This document shows, piece by piece, positions 18,368 to 27,015 of a stretch of DNA of 64,000 nucleotides. The position numbers and the translations under genes were made by a program. Origin of the DNA: Gracilibacillus kekensis. GTDB taxonomy: Bacteria > Bacillota > Bacilli > Bacillales > Amphibacillaceae. Under the pieces are notes generated by a model that worked only from the letters and a program-made list of their open reading frames with translations, was not told the DNA's origin and made no database searches. Where the stretch lies: the NCBI RefSeq assembly GCF_900143085.1, contig NZ_FRCZ01000001.1:806001-870000 (forward strand), written 5' to 3'. The first letter of the stretch is position 1; each line of letters starts with the position of its first letter.

Positions 18368-19177
18368 TTAATCTAATATAGTTACGTCTACCGTTCTTCT
18401 ACCCCAAGCATATGCTTCGTCTTTTGTTGGAACGTGTAAATCAATTTTGTTTCCATTGATAGCTCCACCAGTATCTCCTGCAATCGCCTCACCATATCCT
18501 TCGACATGCACTCTAGTTCCTAGTGGAATTACATTTGGATCAACAGCAATTACTTTCATGTTAGGGTTTTCCAATAAGTTAATCCCTGTAGCAGTAATAC
18601 CTGAGCAACCTTCACATTTTGCTGTATAAGCCGTTGCTGACACAGAGATAGTTTCACCATCTTGACTTGAAGAAGCTTCTTTTGTTTCTTGGTTGTTTTC
18701 TGCTTTTGTTTGAGTTACTTCTTTCGCTTCCTTTTTGTCTACTTTTGGTTCAGATGCTTTTGGCGTTTCTTCTTGATTGCTTGTCTCTTTTTCTACTTTG
18801 TTAGATTCAGACGGATCTTTATCTACTTCTTTTATTGTTAATTTTTCCCCTATAATGATTAAGTCTGTTTCAAGGTTATTCCATTCTTTTATTTCGCTAA
18901 CAGTTACATTATGTTCTTCAGCGATTCTACTTAATGAATCTCCTCTTTCAACAATGTAAGTGATCTCTTTATCTATCTCTAGTATTTGTTTTGGTTGAAT
19001 AACATCTGAATCTAATTTGTTAATCTCCTTAAGTTTCGCAACTGATGTATTATTTTCTTCTGCGATTTTCCACAAACTATCTCCCTCTTCTACTTCATAT
19101 TCTGCCGCCGAAAGTGGTAGCACGAAAAAGAAGCTAGTTGCAACAAAACCCATTGACACTAAAAATTTTCTCATCAA
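18368..19177 (-). CDS. yocH: Secreted LysM/3D-domain cell-wall protein (YocH-like)
   Basis: 269 residues. A signal peptide (to about residue 24, ...LPLSAAEY) is followed by two LysM modules (about 25-69 and 72-114; YEVEEGDSLWKIAE, YIVERGDSLSRIAEE). Next come a Lys/Glu-rich linker and a C-terminal 3D domain (about 178-269) with DTGGAINGNKIDLHV. Such proteins bind peptidoglycan; YocH is a wall-remodelling hydrolase with this architecture. AAGGAGG precedes the ATG. B. subtilis yocH is under WalR; I see only a weak WalR-like match upstream and do not call it. Confidence 0.85.
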   Translation of the reverse strand: MMRKFLVSMGFVATSFFFVLPLSAAEYEVEEGDSLWKIAEENNTSVAKLKEINKLDSDVIQPKQILEIDKEITYIVERGDSLSRIAEEHNVTVSEIKEWNNLETDLIIIGEKLTIKEVDKDPSESNKVEKETSNQEETPKASEPKVDKKEAKEVTQTKAENNQETKEASSSQDGETISVSATAYTAKCEGCSGITATGINLLENPNMKVIAVDPNVIPLGTRVHVEGYGEAIAGDTGGAINGNKIDLHVPTKDEAYAWGRRTVDVTILD

Positions 19178-19440
19178 AGTTGCCTCCTTTCATGTTGACA
19201 AGGACCAATATAACATAGATTAATTCCCCGTGTGGTTACAGGGAGTTTAAGAGTCTGTAACAAAGATTACTATATTACACTGGCTTGTCACATTCGTCAT
19301 TATGGGGCAACATTAATAGATTTTATACATGTTTTCGTAATATTTTCTATAAAAATATCATTTTTTAGTTATTTTCAAACGATTCATAGTAGGCACACAA
19401 TCACTGTAAACATGAAAATATTAAAAGTATTTAGTCTTGA

Positions 19441-19554
19441 AGACGGGATAATCGTTCGTCTTCACAGGATATAGTGACCGCTTCACTTGATATGTTTTGA
19501 TATCCTGCCAAGCAAACATATTATCCCGTGAAGCAGAATAGTTATCCCGTCAAG
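19441..19554. repeat. 21-nt-periodic inverted repeat array 1
   Basis: Six degenerate units of TTATCCCGTGAAG. Three run in one orientation (CGGGAT-type cores starting at 19444, 19465, 19486) and three in the other (ATCCCG-type cores at 19502, 19523, 19544). The step is exactly 21 nt in each arm, with a 16-nt step across the centre. It lies just beyond the 3' end of the 5'-nucleotidase gene. The rest of 19178-19440 holds only the YocH upstream region; I see nothing else in it. Confidence 0.8.
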
Positions 19555-19583
19555 AATAGCTATTATACTTTTGAAATCTTGAA

Positions 19584-21128
19584 TTAGTTCGCGAATATTT
19601 GAAAATGTTTTTTGTATTCTGCTTGAAGTTTTTCTCTCTTTAAGAGATCATTTGTGATTACTTCTGTCATATCCAAAGGAATATCTTTTACTACCTCTTT
19701 GCCTTTAAACATGGAATAATCCCCACCACCACTTGCTCGATAATTATTCATTACTACATGATAGGTTTGGTTCATATCCATTGGTTTCCCATGATAATTA
19801 ATGGTTATTACTCGCTCCCCCATTGGATTTGATAGCAATATTTCGTAATAAATCCCCTGCCACATATCATAGTTGTAGGGTTGTGGCTTAGGGGTTAAAT
19901 AGCTCGGATTTACAACTATCTCTCCAGCTTCTACTTGAAAATAGCTGGCAGCCTTCTCTAAAGCCGCTTTTATGTCATAACCGCTTATTTCTAACACCTT
20001 CAAAGTATTGGGATATATATAATTTGATACAATATCTCTCATTGTTACCTGCTTTGGAAACCCAGGGGATTTATCATGAAATAATGCTGTACATGATATA
20101 TCAACTTCCGCTACCTTCATTTGTAATTGATTAATATAATGAATAAACGGGTGCCCCTTGAGACGCACTCCCATTGGATCTGTAATTTCCATGTCACCTT
20201 CAACTGTAGTGATCGTCTGATCAAGAAAGTCCTGAACTTGTTTTTCATCATTTCGTATTCGTTCCATTACATGATGATCGACTTTTGTTTCGTTATCTAC
20301 ATAATGAAGTGTTGGTTTAATAGACAATATTTTTTCATCATACTCTATTTTTATTTCTGCAAGTGCCTGCCCATTATTTCCAGGCTGCACAAATGGAACT
20401 CCCTTTATTTCTCCCGTTAAAAAGCGATGTTGATGCCCTGTGATCAATAAGTCTATTCCTTCTACTTCTTGGCAAATTTGATAGGCTTGATTCTCACCTG
20501 TTAACTCTTCTGTAGCTTCCCCTGTCTCAGGATCTCGTTCCAATCCGCCGTGATAACTTACGATCATGATATCTGGTTTTTCCAACTCGCGAATTAATGG
20601 CACCCACTTTTTGGTGGATTCACATACATCTTCAAATTGTAAATCTTTTATATGATTAGGGTCTTCCCAATTAGGGATGAAATGTGTCGTCATTCCTAAT
20701 ACAGCAATGCGGATGTCTCCAATTTGTTTGATTACATAAGGTTTTCCTAAAAATGGTTCCTGATCCATTGTATTTACCACATTTGCAGATAACCAGGGGA
20801 AATCCGACTCATTGACAGCTCTTTGTAAATAGTCCATCCCATAGTTGAATTCATGATTGCCAATTACCGCGAGATCATATTTTAATTGGTTCGCAACTTT
20901 AATCATTGGATTTTTATAATTTGTTGCCTTTTTAGCAAAATAATAGGTGAACGGACTTCCCTGGATGAAATCGCCATTATCAATTAATATGGTATCCTTA
21001 TTTTTTCTAAGCTTATTTAATAAAGTAGCGACTTTTGCTAATCCCATATTTTCTTCTACTCTATTACGATAATTGCTAGGTGTAATATAGCCATGTACAT
21101 CACTGGTCACACATATGGATAGTCTCAT
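19584..21128 (-). CDS. Cytosolic 5'-nucleotidase / cyclic phosphodiesterase family (YunD-like)
   Basis: 514 residues without signal peptide. The N-terminal metallophosphoesterase domain has the dinuclear metal motifs SDVHG (about 9-13), DNGDFIQG, GNHEFNYG, SYHGG and GHQH. The C-terminal 5'-nucleotidase domain (about 310-500) includes YNYDMWQGI and RASGGGDYSMF. Members hydrolyse nucleotides, cyclic nucleotides or UDP-sugars; the exact substrate is not readable. Resembles B. subtilis YunD. Unusual feature: 21-nt repeat arrays lie on both sides of this gene. Confidence 0.88.
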   Translation of the reverse strand: MRLSICVTSDVHGYITPSNYRNRVEENMGLAKVATLLNKLRKNKDTILIDNGDFIQGSPFTYYFAKKATNYKNPMIKVANQLKYDLAVIGNHEFNYGMDYLQRAVNESDFPWLSANVVNTMDQEPFLGKPYVIKQIGDIRIAVLGMTTHFIPNWEDPNHIKDLQFEDVCESTKKWVPLIRELEKPDIMIVSYHGGLERDPETGEATEELTGENQAYQICQEVEGIDLLITGHQHRFLTGEIKGVPFVQPGNNGQALAEIKIEYDEKILSIKPTLHYVDNETKVDHHVMERIRNDEKQVQDFLDQTITTVEGDMEITDPMGVRLKGHPFIHYINQLQMKVAEVDISCTALFHDKSPGFPKQVTMRDIVSNYIYPNTLKVLEISGYDIKAALEKAASYFQVEAGEIVVNPSYLTPKPQPYNYDMWQGIYYEILLSNPMGERVITINYHGKPMDMNQTYHVVMNNYRASGGGDYSMFKGKEVVKDIPLDMTEVITNDLLKREKLQAEYKKHFQIFAN

Positions 21129-21307
21129 CTCGTTTATCCCCCTTTTCTTCTATTATAACGATCTTTTTCTTTTTGAGGAAAAAGTTTACAATATCTTAAC
21201 TTGGATTTAACACCCAGTTTTCAATCATTTGTTATAGTTAAAGTGTTCCAAATTGAGCAATGCTGCAAAGATTGCTTTCTCACAAAATGATAGCCCCTTT
21301 TTCTTTT

Positions 21308-21337
21308 GCCGATGAACTATCTCATCGGCATTCTTTT
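21308..21337 (+). terminator. Orphan plus-strand terminator
   Basis: Stem GCCGATGA / TCATCGGC with a 6-nt loop and a T-rich tail. No plus-strand gene precedes it; upstream lies only the 5'-nucleotidase promoter region. It may end a small RNA or a peptide transcript from about 21220. Confidence 0.6.
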
Positions 21338-21365
21338 TTGTAACAAGCTAAAAGGTTGAGAGATT

Positions 21366-21505
21366 ATCTTAACGGGATAAGTAACGCTGTAGACGAGATA
21401 ACCCGCTGGCTTCACGGGATAAGTCATCATATCCCGTTAAGACGAGGTATTATCCCGTGAAGAGAAGAGGTTATCCCGTCAAGAGCAGATATTATCCTGT
21501 GAAGC
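21366..21505. repeat. 21-nt-periodic inverted repeat array 2
   Basis: Seven units of the same TTATCCCGTGAAG family as array 1. CGGGAT-type cores start at 21373, 21394 and 21415; ATCCCG-type cores at 21431, 21452, 21473 and 21494. The period is exactly 21 nt in each arm and the centre step is again 16 nt, so the geometry of array 1 is preserved. It lies upstream of the 5'-nucleotidase gene and downstream of the nitroreductase gene. Confidence 0.82.
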
Positions 21506-21514
21506 TTTTTTGTT

Positions 21515-21556
21515 ACAAAAAAAAGAATCGTGGTTCTTTAAATGAACCCGATCCTT
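21515..21556 (-). terminator. Terminator of the nitroreductase gene
   Basis: Minus strand AGGATCG...GTTC pairs with GAAC...CGATTCT around an AT loop, followed by T8. Confidence 0.75.
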
Positions 21557-21573
21557 TAATATTACTAATCTAT

Positions 21574-22140
21574 TTAATTGATGACGGTTATTCTCTCCTG
21601 TGCAGGAACTCGTGGAACTGGTGACTGTGATTTTGCGGGATAGCCTACATGTATTTGGCCTACTACCCTTTCATTTCCTTTTAAGCCAATGAGCTCTGCA
21701 GTTTCTTCACAATAAGCTAACTTTCCTGATTTCCAGAAGGTACTTAGACCTTGTTCCCATGCTAACAAGCTAAAGTTTTGAATTAAACAACTCGTCGAGG
21801 CGTAATCTTCTTCTCGTAGTTTTTCTTGTGGGTGTATGTTGTTAATTACAAAAAATAGAAAAGGTACACTAATGATTTTTTGGTAAGCATTATTACCTAC
21901 TATTTCTAATTCTTCATCTGAGTTACTATTACTTTTAGATAATGCTACTTGCCGGTTTATTTCTGCTAACCTTTTTTTCGCCTCACCTTGAATAAAAACA
22001 AAACGCCATGGTTCTGTTAGTTTATGATTGGGTACCCAAATTGCTGTATTTAATAAGTCTTCTATTAATTCGTTTGAGACATCTTTATCCTGATAGGATG
22101 CTATCGATCGACGTTCCTTTATAAGTTGTCGCAACTCCAT
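21574..22140 (-). CDS. yfhC: Nitroreductase-family FMN oxidoreductase (YfhC-like), Fur-controlled
   Basis: 188 residues. Typical nitroreductase N-terminus (IKERRSIASYQDKDV), the FMN-site segment WVPNHKLTEPWRFVFI, and a C-terminal GYP block. Length and sequence suit B. subtilis YfhC, which I recall as lying beside siderophore-uptake genes in the Fur regulon. A near-perfect Fur box overlaps the transcript start here, supporting an iron-related role such as reductive release of iron, but biochemistry is unknown. Single gene with its own terminator. Confidence 0.82.
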   Translation of the reverse strand: MELRQLIKERRSIASYQDKDVSNELIEDLLNTAIWVPNHKLTEPWRFVFIQGEAKKRLAEINRQVALSKSNSNSDEELEIVGNNAYQKIISVPFLFFVINNIHPQEKLREEDYASTSCLIQNFSLLAWEQGLSTFWKSGKLAYCEETAELIGLKGNERVVGQIHVGYPAKSQSPVPRVPAQERITVIN

Positions 22141-22164
22141 GAGGAAATCCCCCTTTTTTGTTAA

Positions 22165-22179
22165 TGATAATCATTTTCA
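22165..22179. promoter_or_regulatory. Fur box upstream of the nitroreductase gene
   Basis: TGATAATCATTTTCA matches the 7-1-7 Fur consensus TGATAATNATTATCA at all but one position. It lies just downstream of a minus-strand promoter, TTGACA (22212-22217), 16 nt, TATGAT (22190-22195), so iron-bound Fur would block transcription. Confidence 0.82.
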
Positions 22180-22258
22180 ACTGTATTTTATCATATCATA
22201 GTAAGAAAGACTGTCAAGACGCTCATCTAGGTAAATTCTATTATTTTCCAAATTATAC

Positions 22259-22287
22259 TTGTAATAATTTCCTTTTTATTGTAATAT
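22259..22287 (+). promoter_or_regulatory. Promoter of the S-box yitJ-metE operon
   Basis: TTGTAA (22259-22264), 17-nt spacer, TAATAT (22282-22287), about 30 nt before the riboswitch aptamer. Confidence 0.7.
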
Positions 22288-22317
22288 ACTTACAAATGTT
22301 ACTAATTAAATAATCGA

Positions 22318-22467
22318 TTCTTATCCAGAGAGGTGGAGGGGCTGGCCTTATGATACCTCAGCAACCGTCTAAAAAGACAAGGTGCTAATTCCAGCAAGCG
22401 AAATGATGCTTGGAAGATGAGAGATTTTTCTAATGATTCTCCGTCTTTTTAGTAGACGGAGTTTTTT
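22318..22467 (+). ncRNA. SAM-I (S-box) riboswitch with terminator
   Basis: Hallmark S-box blocks in order: TTATCCAGAGAGGTGGAGGG, CTGGCC, GATACCTCAGCAACC, GGTGCTAATTCCAGCAAG and TTGGAAGATGAGA. An intrinsic terminator, CTCCGTCT (22439-22446) / AGACGGAG (22454-22461) plus T6, follows. High SAM stabilises the aptamer and turns off yitJ and metE. Confidence 0.97.
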
Positions 22468-22493
22468 ATTTTATTAAGAAAAGAGGTGATAAA

Positions 22494-24332
22494 ATGTCAG
22501 GACTTTTAACTAAATTAAATGACCAAATAATGATTGCAGATGGCGCGATGGGGACTTTGCTATACGCCCATGGGGTGGATCGGTGTTTTGAGTCCTATAA
22601 CCTGACACATCCCGAGGAAATCCTAAACGTACATCAATCATATTTAGATGCTGGAGCAGAAGTGATTCAAACCAACACGTATGGTGCAAATTATATTAAA
22701 TTAAACCGGTTTGGGTTAGAAGATAACGTACATCAAATCAACACGAAAGCTGTTCAGATTGCAAAATCAGCAGCAAAAGAGAATGCTTATGTGCTCGGTA
22801 CGATAGGCGGCATTAGAGGAGTACAAAAATTAGTAACATCTAAAAAGGAGATTATCAGAAGTTTTAAGGAACAGCTTTTCTCTCTTCTTTTGGAAGGTGT
22901 CGATGGACTTTTACTAGAAACATATTATGATTTTGACGAAATTAAACAGGTACTGGAAATCACAAGACAGGAAACAGATCTGCCCATCATTGCCAATGTT
23001 TCGATGCACGAGCCTGGTGTAATGGAAAATGGCATCGCTCTTCCAACCGCGTTACAAACACTTGACGATATTGGAGCTAATGTAGTTGGTGTTAATTGTC
23101 ACTTAGGTCCTCATTATATGATCAAAGCATTAGAAACGGTACCATTATTACAAAACGCCTATTTAGCCGCATATCCGAATGCTAGTCTTCCATCTTATCA
23201 AAACGGCAAGCTTGTTTACAATCAACATAGTAATTATTTTAAACAATGTGCAAAAGCCTTTAGAGATCAGGGAGTTCGGTTAATCGGTGGTTGCTGTGGG
23301 ACGACACCTGAGCATATTCGTGCCCTGAAGGATGGTGTCACTCATTTAGCACCTATTACAAGTAAAGAAACGAAACCACTGTTGACTAAAGAAAACACTA
23401 GCCATTCACAGCGGAATAATAATGATTCATTAGCAGATAAAGCAAAAAAACAACACACAGTTATTGTTGAGTTAGATGCGCCTAAACATCTGGATATTGC
23501 AACTTTTATGGATGGCGTATTTGCTTTAGAAAAAGCTGGTGTTGATGCTATCACACTTGCTGACAATTCATTAGCCACTCCAAGAATCAGCAATCTAGCA
23601 ATGGCAGTAAAAATGAAACAGGCTGGTTCCAAGGTAACGCCATTAATACATCTAACCTGTCGAGATCGAAATTTAATTGGACTTCAATCACATTTAATGG
23701 GGTTACATACGTTAAATTTTCATGAAATTCTGGCGATCACTGGCGATCCTACTAGGATTGGCGGATTCCCTGGTGCATCATCTGTCTTTGATGTCACTTC
23801 ATTTGAACTAACCCGACTGATTAAACAATGTAATGATGGTTTATCCTTTTCAGGAAGTTCATTAAAAACAAATACTAATTTTCAGGTTGCGGCGGCATTT
23901 AATCCAAACGTTGCCAACCTTGAAAAAGCTGTGAAAAGGATGAAAAAGAAAGCTGACAATGGGGCTGATTACTTTCTGACTCAACCAATTTTCAGTCATG
24001 AAAGGATCATTGAATTACACCGTTTGACCAAAGATATTGAACAACCTATATTTATTGGCATTATGCCGCTCACGTCTCATCGCAATGCTGAATTTTTACA
24101 TCATGAAGTTCCTGGTATGAAGTTGTCAGATGAAGTGAGAGCGCGAATGCAGCAACATAACAACCGACAGGATAGTTTGCGTGAAGGCATTCAAATAGCG
24201 AAAGAATTAATTGATACCACCATTAATTATTTTAATGGAGTCTATATCATCACACCATTCATGCATTATCCATCAACCGTAGAATTAACCAAATATGTCC
24301 ATGAAAAGACACAATTAGTCACAAAAATATAA
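22494..24332 (+). CDS. yitJ: Bifunctional homocysteine S-methyltransferase / methylene-THF reductase
   Basis: 612 residues. N-terminal domain (about 1-290): zinc-dependent homocysteine methyltransferase with Cys202 (GVNCHLG) and Cys267-Cys268 (GGCCGTTPEH). C-terminal domain (about 325-610): MetF-type methylenetetrahydrofolate reductase barrel with FAD- and folate-binding blocks such as EILAITGDPTRIGGFPGASSVFD and AAAFNPN. Makes 5-methyl-THF for methionine synthesis. AGAGGTG precedes the ATG. First gene behind the S-box; metE follows after 17 nt. The fusion is the same as in B. subtilis YitJ. Confidence 0.95.
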   Translation: MSGLLTKLNDQIMIADGAMGTLLYAHGVDRCFESYNLTHPEEILNVHQSYLDAGAEVIQTNTYGANYIKLNRFGLEDNVHQINTKAVQIAKSAAKENAYVLGTIGGIRGVQKLVTSKKEIIRSFKEQLFSLLLEGVDGLLLETYYDFDEIKQVLEITRQETDLPIIANVSMHEPGVMENGIALPTALQTLDDIGANVVGVNCHLGPHYMIKALETVPLLQNAYLAAYPNASLPSYQNGKLVYNQHSNYFKQCAKAFRDQGVRLIGGCCGTTPEHIRALKDGVTHLAPITSKETKPLLTKENTSHSQRNNNDSLADKAKKQHTVIVELDAPKHLDIATFMDGVFALEKAGVDAITLADNSLATPRISNLAMAVKMKQAGSKVTPLIHLTCRDRNLIGLQSHLMGLHTLNFHEILAITGDPTRIGGFPGASSVFDVTSFELTRLIKQCNDGLSFSGSSLKTNTNFQVAAAFNPNVANLEKAVKRMKKKADNGADYFLTQPIFSHERIIELHRLTKDIEQPIFIGIMPLTSHRNAEFLHHEVPGMKLSDEVRARMQQHNNRQDSLREGIQIAKELIDTTINYFNGVYIITPFMHYPSTVELTKYVHEKTQLVTKI

Positions 24333-24349
24333 AAAAGGGAGTTAATCAC

Positions 24350-26623
24350 ATGACAACAATTTTAAGTTCGAACCTAGGTTATCCACGAATCGGAGAGAAA
24401 AGAGAATGGAAAAGAGCGATTGAGGCTTTTTGGCAGGGCGATATCACGGAGAAAGCACTTAAAGACCAAACACAAAAATTACGTTTAGACAATCTCAAAA
24501 AACAAAAAGAACAAGGAATCGATCTAATACCTGTTGGAGATTTTTCCTTCTATGATCACGTATTAGATACAGCAGTTGCTTTTAACATTATTCCTAAACG
24601 TTTTCAACATCATAATCCTAGCGAGTTATCTACATATTTTGCGATTGCCCGCGGGGAAAAGGATGCTGTAGCAGCAGAAATGACAAAATGGTTTAATACC
24701 AATTATCACTATATTGTGCCAGAATTAAATGACGTTTCACCTCAACTTGTAGAAAACCGAGCACTTTATTATTATCAAGAGGCAAAAGAAGAGCTAGGAA
24801 TCGACGGAAAACCTGTAATTGTTGGACCGGTAACCTTTGTAAAGTTAGCAAAAGGATATCAGGAAAACGAACTAGAGATATGGATTAACCGACTATTACC
24901 GTTATATGAGCAAGTTCTCACTGAATTAGCAGAGGCTGGCACGCGATGGGTGCAAATCGACGAACCGATTCTAGGCACCAACCTTTCTGAAAAAGAATTG
25001 CAGCTTGTCGAAAAAGTATATCAAAGACTCGATAACAACGTATCTGGAATTCAACTTATTATACAAACGTATTTCGAAACGGTACAGCATTACCAGCGGA
25101 TTGTGAAGTTACCTGTTCATGGAATTGGTTTAGATTTTGTACATGGTGACAACTTGTCACTTATTCAAAAATATGGATTCCCTGCTGATAAAGTACTAGG
25201 TGCAGGTATTATTAATGGACGAAATGTTTGGCGAGCGAACCTTGAAGATAAGTATCAGCTGTTAGAGGCTATTAAAGAAGCGGCAAATCCTCAATCATTG
25301 GTCGTTCAAGGATCTTGTTCTTTATTGCATGTGCCTGTTACAAAACAATTAGAAGAAAAGCTAGACACCATTGTAAAAGACGGACTTAGCTTCGCCGATG
25401 AAAAATTAGTTGAAATTACTTTATTATCCTCAGCTATAAAGGAAGGAAAACAATCTGTAGCATCAGCATTTGAGGCTAGCGAAAATGCGATCAATCGCTT
25501 AGATCAATCGAATTATCGTAACCAATCGGTGGAGGTTACCAAACAAAATGTGAAACGTAATGTACCTTTTGCAGAAAGAAAAGTACAACAACAAAAAGAT
25601 TTGAATTTACCTATATTACCTACCACAACCATTGGAAGCTTACCTCAAACTACCGAAGTAAAAAGAACACGCACCAAATGGCGTAAAGGCGACATATCAG
25701 ACGAGCAATATAATCAATTTGTTCAGGCTGAAACTAGAAAATGGATTCAAATCCAGGAAGATTTAGAACTAGACGTTTTGGTTCACGGCGAATTTGAACG
25801 AACAGATATGGTAGAGTATTTTGGTGAAAAGTTAAAAGGTTTTGCCGTAACAGAGTATGGTTGGGTACAGTCCTATGGTTCCAGATGTGTCAAACCACCA
25901 TTGTTAGCTGGTAATGTGGAATGGGAAAAGCCAATAACAGTTAAAGAAATAGCCTATGCCCAATCGCTAACAGAAAAACCGGTAAAAGGTATGCTGACAG
26001 GACCTGTGACGATTTTAAATTGGTCGTTTGTTCATGAAGAACTTCCGCGCTTTACCGTGCAGGACCAGATCGGCTTAGCATTGGAAAAAGAGGTTTTAGC
26101 CTTAGAAGAAGCTGGGGTTAAGATCATTCAAGTTGATGAACCAGCGTTACGGGAGGGGTTACCATTAGATAAACTGAAATGGCCAGCCTATTTTGATGCA
26201 GCTGTTCGTGCTTTTGGTTTGGCAACTTCAACAGTGAAGCCTGAAACACAAATTCACACCCATATGTGTTATTCAGAATTTGGTGAAATATATGAAGCAA
26301 TTGATGGGTTAGATGCGGATGTAATTTCAATTGAAACATCCCGTAGTCACGGGGAAATGGTCGAAACATTTGAAGTCAATCATTATAAAAAAGATATTGG
26401 CTTAGGTGTTTATGATATTCATAGCCCTCGTGTGCCTAGTGTTGCTGAACTTGAGGTCAACATTAAGCGTGCTTTAGAAACTATCGAAGTAGAACAATTT
26501 TGGATCAACCCTGATTGTGGACTTAAGACGAGAAAAGAAGCTGAAACCATTGCGGCCCTTGAGAAAATGGTTGAAGCAGCTAAGCTTGCACGAGAAAAAT
26601 ATGTATCTATTAAACAAAACTAA
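24350..26623 (+). CDS. metE: Cobalamin-independent methionine synthase
   Basis: 757 residues, two homologous barrels. Transfers methyl from 5-methyl-THF-polyglutamate to homocysteine. The C-terminal barrel has the zinc ligands: His and Cys in IHTHMCYSEF and Cys in NPDCGLKTR; the DEPALREGLP motif is also intact. AAGGGAG precedes the ATG. Co-transcribed with yitJ, which supplies the methyl donor. The organism uses a B12-independent methionine synthase although it carries a B12-dependent ribonucleotide reductase nearby. Confidence 0.97.
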   Translation: MTTILSSNLGYPRIGEKREWKRAIEAFWQGDITEKALKDQTQKLRLDNLKKQKEQGIDLIPVGDFSFYDHVLDTAVAFNIIPKRFQHHNPSELSTYFAIARGEKDAVAAEMTKWFNTNYHYIVPELNDVSPQLVENRALYYYQEAKEELGIDGKPVIVGPVTFVKLAKGYQENELEIWINRLLPLYEQVLTELAEAGTRWVQIDEPILGTNLSEKELQLVEKVYQRLDNNVSGIQLIIQTYFETVQHYQRIVKLPVHGIGLDFVHGDNLSLIQKYGFPADKVLGAGIINGRNVWRANLEDKYQLLEAIKEAANPQSLVVQGSCSLLHVPVTKQLEEKLDTIVKDGLSFADEKLVEITLLSSAIKEGKQSVASAFEASENAINRLDQSNYRNQSVEVTKQNVKRNVPFAERKVQQQKDLNLPILPTTTIGSLPQTTEVKRTRTKWRKGDISDEQYNQFVQAETRKWIQIQEDLELDVLVHGEFERTDMVEYFGEKLKGFAVTEYGWVQSYGSRCVKPPLLAGNVEWEKPITVKEIAYAQSLTEKPVKGMLTGPVTILNWSFVHEELPRFTVQDQIGLALEKEVLALEEAGVKIIQVDEPALREGLPLDKLKWPAYFDAAVRAFGLATSTVKPETQIHTHMCYSEFGEIYEAIDGLDADVISIETSRSHGEMVETFEVNHYKKDIGLGVYDIHSPRVPSVAELEVNIKRALETIEVEQFWINPDCGLKTRKEAETIAALEKMVEAAKLAREKYVSIKQN

Positions 26624-26688
26624 CATTTCTTGCTTGGACGGCTATATTTTTTTAAGCAATATAAGGAAACCGTGCAATAAATGATGTA

Positions 26689-26884
26689 GTAATTTTGACA
26701 TTGATGTTTGTGCTTTAGAAACCGCTGCGGCTTGCCCGTTTCGCTTTCCGGGGGGCATGCTCTTCAGCTAACTTTTTCAAGTGCTCTTTGCTTGAAAAAG
26801 TTAGCTGAAGGGAAAACCCCACGGAAAGGGAAGTGGGCAGCCGGAGCGGTTTACTAGTCCATAACACATTTCAAAATTTCCACT
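26689..26884. repeat. Large palindromic intergenic repeat, copy B (compact form)
   Basis: About 195 nt. The core (about 26720-26850) is a near-perfect long hairpin. CCGCTGCGGCTTGCCC at left faces the copy at right GGGCAGCCGGAGCGG, and TTCAGCTAACTTTTTCAAG faces CTTGAAAAAGTTAGCTGAA around CTGCTCTTTG-like loop sequence. Outer ends AATTTTGACAT and its imperfect complement form terminal inverted repeats. It lies about 65 nt beyond metE and could also terminate metE, for which no other terminator is obvious. Confidence 0.82.
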
Positions 26885-26936
26885 TTTGCTATTAAATACA
26901 CATCCAGTATTACGTAGTAACTTCCTAATACGCATA

Positions 26937-26976
26937 GAAATCCAAACGACTCAAAAATCTATTTGAATCATTTGGA
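26937..26976. repeat. ATCCAAACGA hairpin, second copy
   Basis: AAATCCAAACGACTCAAA pairs with TTTGAATCATTTGGATT. The same sequence family as the hairpin at 16236-16283. It sits 40 nt beyond the 3' end of the surface nuclease gene (minus strand), but T tracts are weak on both strands, so terminator activity is uncertain. Confidence 0.55.
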
Positions 26977-27015
26977 TTATTCTAATTATATAATTCTTTT
27001 TTCCAATCTCTTTTT

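Noticed and set aside
19178-19300. WalR box upstream of the YocH-like gene
   Set aside because: TGTTAC is followed five bases later by CTTAAA, which misses two of six consensus positions; too weak to call.
19232-19474. Plus-strand open frame of 80 codons downstream of the 5'-nucleotidase
   Set aside because: No ribosome site, no recognisable domain, and it runs into the 21-nt repeat array; taken as chance.
19441-21505. CRISPR array interpretation of the 21-nt repeats
   Set aside because: Repeat cores are about 13 nt and degenerate, spacers about 8 nt, the two arms are inverted, and no cas gene is nearby.
26624-26690. Dedicated terminator right after metE
   Set aside because: A T-rich stretch is present but no stable stem precedes it; the large hairpin of repeat copy B is the better candidate.
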